Positions 35,115-35,475 of a DNA stretch of 35,475 nt are shown here, piece after piece; the stretch's first letter is position 1, and every line of letters begins with the position of its first letter. The stretch lies in NCBI GenBank assembly GCA_947174505.1, contig CAMWJF010000043.1, positions 1 through 35,475 on the forward strand, read 5' to 3'. Position numbers and translations under genes: made by a program. The DNA comes from an uncultured Lachnospiraceae bacterium (lineage in GTDB: Bacteria > Bacillota > Clostridia > Lachnospirales > Lachnospiraceae). The notes beneath the pieces were generated by a model. It ran no database searches, was not told the origin of the DNA, and worked only from the letters and a program-made list of their open reading frames with translations.

Positions 35115-35372
35115 ATGCAGGCAAAGGAATTAAAGATTTATAAGGGGAGCGGAAGGAATTACACGCCCGTTCCGCAGATTATCATACAAGGGAAATGGCT
35201 GAGACCGCTGGGATTTTTTGTAGGCGACAAGGTGACAGTCACGCAGGAGGGGAGCCGTCTCATTATCGAGAAGAGTGAAGACGGACACGATGCAGATGAA
35301 GAGGCTGCTATGGTGGCAAAGCCTGTCCGTCGATATAACGGACCGTTAGGGAGGTACGCAGGATGGAGATAA
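35115..35372 (+). CDS. SymE-type toxin-like / AbrB-fold protein
   Basis: An 85-residue protein. KIYKGSGRNYTPVPQIIIQG, KWLRPLGFFVGDKVTV and GSRLIIEKS match the SymE toxin-like family, related to the AbrB DNA-binding fold. In Escherichia coli SymE is an SOS-induced type I toxin. Clostridial homologues in mobile elements are mostly untested, so toxicity is not implied. GGAGG lies 9 nt before the ATG. The next ATG overlaps its end by 10 nt. No antisense antitoxin RNA was identified. Confidence 0.7.
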   Translation: MQAKELKIYKGSGRNYTPVPQIIIQGKWLRPLGFFVGDKVTVTQEGSRLIIEKSEDGHDADEEAAMVAKPVRRYNGPLGRYAGWR

Positions 35373-35475
35373 ACACAGTATTAGAGAAGATGGTGGAGTT
35401 GAAAATCCAGATTGACGATATTTTAAGGTCTTCTACTTATGACGAACATGCAGACTTAAGCGGTCTGCATGTGGA
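35363..35475 (+). CDS. Hypothetical protein, 3'-truncated by the window end
   Basis: An open frame of 37 codons continuing off the window. It starts at the ATG at 35363, which overlaps the SymE-like gene by 10 nt and has GGGAGGT 7 nt upstream. The visible part (MEINTVLEKMVELKIQIDDI) looks like an amphipathic helix. I recognise no family. The overlap and good ribosome binding site support it as a real, co-translated gene. Confidence 0.6.
   Translation, partial: MEINTVLEKMVELKIQIDDILRSSTYDEHADLSGLHV

Overview
The window looks like a chromosomal contig end from a Gram-positive anaerobe of the class Clostridia, most likely family Lachnospiraceae. GC content is moderate. Ribosome binding sites are strong GGAGG types. 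A class B sortase sits with BspA-type leucine-rich-repeat surface proteins, and DUF1292, DUF5662, DUF4037, DUF6075 and SymE-type genes are present. Genus and species cannot be fixed from the sequence alone. Bases 1-75 are not genomic: they match an Illumina P7/Nextera i7 adapter, so this is a raw assembly end and the first gene is cut by it.

Layout. (1) 76-7340, mostly + strand housekeeping: a 5'-truncated UvrD/PcrA helicase, a convergent DUF1292 gene, a GH13 isoamylase-like protein whose catalytic acids are replaced, overlapping DUF5662, a small Cys/Pro-rich protein, trpS with its own promoter, and a DUF1189-like membrane protein with a YQQGNP-repeat N-terminus. (2) 7354-8496: a minus-strand histidine phosphatase, then a divergent intergenic region with a 53-nt hairpin and four exact-period 63-bp tandem repeats that can fold as three-way junctions. 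This forms the leader of the next operon. (3) 8497-16960: hflK-hflC, recQ, an alpha/beta-hydrolase-GNAT fusion, a MATE transporter, a TPR protein and a DUF4037 protein, closely packed on the + strand. (4) 17058-18407: a more AT-rich lone AAA/ABC-type ATPase with an abnormal Walker A (GKP), ending at a terminator. (5) 18598-34047: a 15.5-kb cell-surface locus with a giant Ig-like/MBG-repeat secreted protein, a class B sortase, and two large LRR_5 proteins. The LRR proteins share a C-terminal domain and end in (T/S)PxTGD sorting signals followed by a membrane segment. A strong terminator closes the locus. (6) 34145-35475: an approximately 39-codon remnant of a subtilisin-like (S8) protease, a 364-bp non-coding stretch with nested inverted repeats, and DUF6075, SymE-like and partial genes. 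This looks like the edge of a mobile element.

The clearest functional unit is region 5: the sortase plausibly anchors the two LRR proteins. The most unusual structure is the 63-bp repeat array before hflK, where one stem position shows A-T in one copy and T-A in another. Confirming that it is an RNA or mobile element needs genome-wide searches that could not be run here.
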